Assembly: GCA_020226215.1 (NCBI GenBank)
Contig: CM035234.1
Coordinates: 49,727,275-49,791,274, forward strand
Length of the DNA stretch: 64,000 bases
Reading direction: 5' to 3'
Origin: Sindora glabra
Taxonomy: Eukaryota > Streptophyta > Magnoliopsida > Fabales > Fabaceae
Below, one piece after another: positions 63,400-64,000 of the stretch. Under the pieces are notes generated by a model that saw only the letters and a list, made by a program, of their open reading frames with translations, did not search any database and was not told the origin of the DNA. Position 1 is the stretch's first letter. Every line of letters starts with the position of its first letter. The position numbers were made by a program, and so were the translations under genes.

Positions 63400-63960
63400 C
63401 TCATGTATGTATTCTAATCTAATAGTGAGGGGGAGACCAAACTAGATTACTCTAGCATAATGGCAGGTGAGAAAGAGGTGATTGATGTCTTCCTCTTGAG
63501 TCCTACATATTAGACAAAGTATGTTGAGTTGGAAGTGATGAACTTCTAATTGGACTCTAACCAGTAGCACATTATTACCAAATCTCCAAATGAACATGGT
63601 AACCTTATTAGGTAATTTTAGTGTCCATAAGTTTATCTAGGCCTTATTGCTATGTATATATGATATGTCATTCTTTTTTTCAATGGTAAGAAGGAATTTG
63701 TATCTATGGTTGATAGCGTATGCTCTGCAGGCATATCCTACCCAAATCAATCTATCCTTACCCTCAAACATTGAAATAAGGGTTTTTTAGAACATTTCCA
63801 CTATATGTTATGGATAGAGATGTTTAAGAATGGGTAAGCTCCATGTTCCATTGTCTATATTGATTAATTGACTTACTATGGTTAAGTTTGGTGAAATTTG
63901 GTTGACAGGTTGCCACCAAAATTTGCTCTTCAAATTAATTTGTTATCCACTAATATAACT
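63400..63960 (-). pseudogene. C-terminal part of an L1-type LINE (zf-RVT region)
   Basis: On the minus strand a reading gives LIWVGYACRAYAINHRYKFL (about 63690-63750), then a WTLKLPNK-type stretch followed by FIWRFGNNVLLVRVQLEVHH, and then CLICRTQEEDINHLFLTC (about 63470-63525). That is the layout of the zinc-binding domain at the end of plant L1-type reverse transcriptases: the tryptophan-rich stem, CxxC and HLFxxC. Single-base errors break the frame. The RT domain itself would lie to the right, beyond the window edge. Confidence 0.75.
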
Positions 63961-64000
63961 CCATTTGATGTAAGGTATCAGAAATGATGCTGCCTTTAGA

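Overview
This is an AT-rich nuclear window from a flowering plant, almost certainly a eudicot. It holds one intact protein gene (an XRI1-like gene with introns, minus strand, 32287-35687) in a sea of decayed transposable elements: Ty3/gypsy chromoviruses with chromodomain, Ty1/copia, CACTA, MULE, an L1-type LINE, and solo LTRs with 5-bp target duplications. Nothing is bacterial or phage-like. No species can be named from the sequence alone; a Malpighiales-type dicot is only a guess.

Left part, 1-29060: a Russian-doll nest. An old minus-strand chromovirus (A) runs from about 29060 leftwards past the window edge. Inside its RNase H region sits a plus-strand chromovirus (B, 328-23125), flanked by a perfect 5-bp duplication CAAAT (323-327 and 23126-23130). 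B is itself split by a 6.1-kb CACTA element in its 5' LTR, by three copies of a 1.3-1.6-kb solo-LTR family (called R1 here), and by a 3.1-kb solo LTR. All coding parts are broken.

Middle, 29061-37350: a quiet AT-rich spacer with a striking near-perfect 132-bp hairpin (29571-29702), then the XRI1-like gene. Its nine coding exons join in phase to a predicted 306-residue product. Its promoter contains a GA/CT microsatellite and short GTGACC repeats.

Right part, 37350-56000: the segment holding the XRI1 promoter, exon 1, intron 1 and exon 2 is present twice more in the same orientation (47085-53445 and 53457-55975). Copy 1 is separated from these copies by a degenerate minus-strand copia element (38065-44456), which has a fragment of plastid 16S rRNA inside it, and by a FAR1/FHY3-type transposase-like pseudogene (45384-47084). 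Copy 2 is split by a 3.85-kb MULE with long terminal inverted repeats and a 9-bp target duplication. Copy 3 carries a 480-bp solo LTR. In the direction of XRI1 transcription, both extra promoter/first-exon modules lie upstream of the real gene, so they could act as distant alternative first exons; this is inference.

Right end, 56000-64000: a broken plus-strand chromovirus (C) with a solo LTR inside, an opposed integrase fragment, a possible short CACTA element, and the C-terminal part of an L1-type LINE on the minus strand.

I see no undescribed biochemical system. The observations best worth a second look are the triplicated XRI1 5' module, the hairpin, the plastid rRNA piece and the nested insertion record, much of which can be checked against empty sites inside the window.
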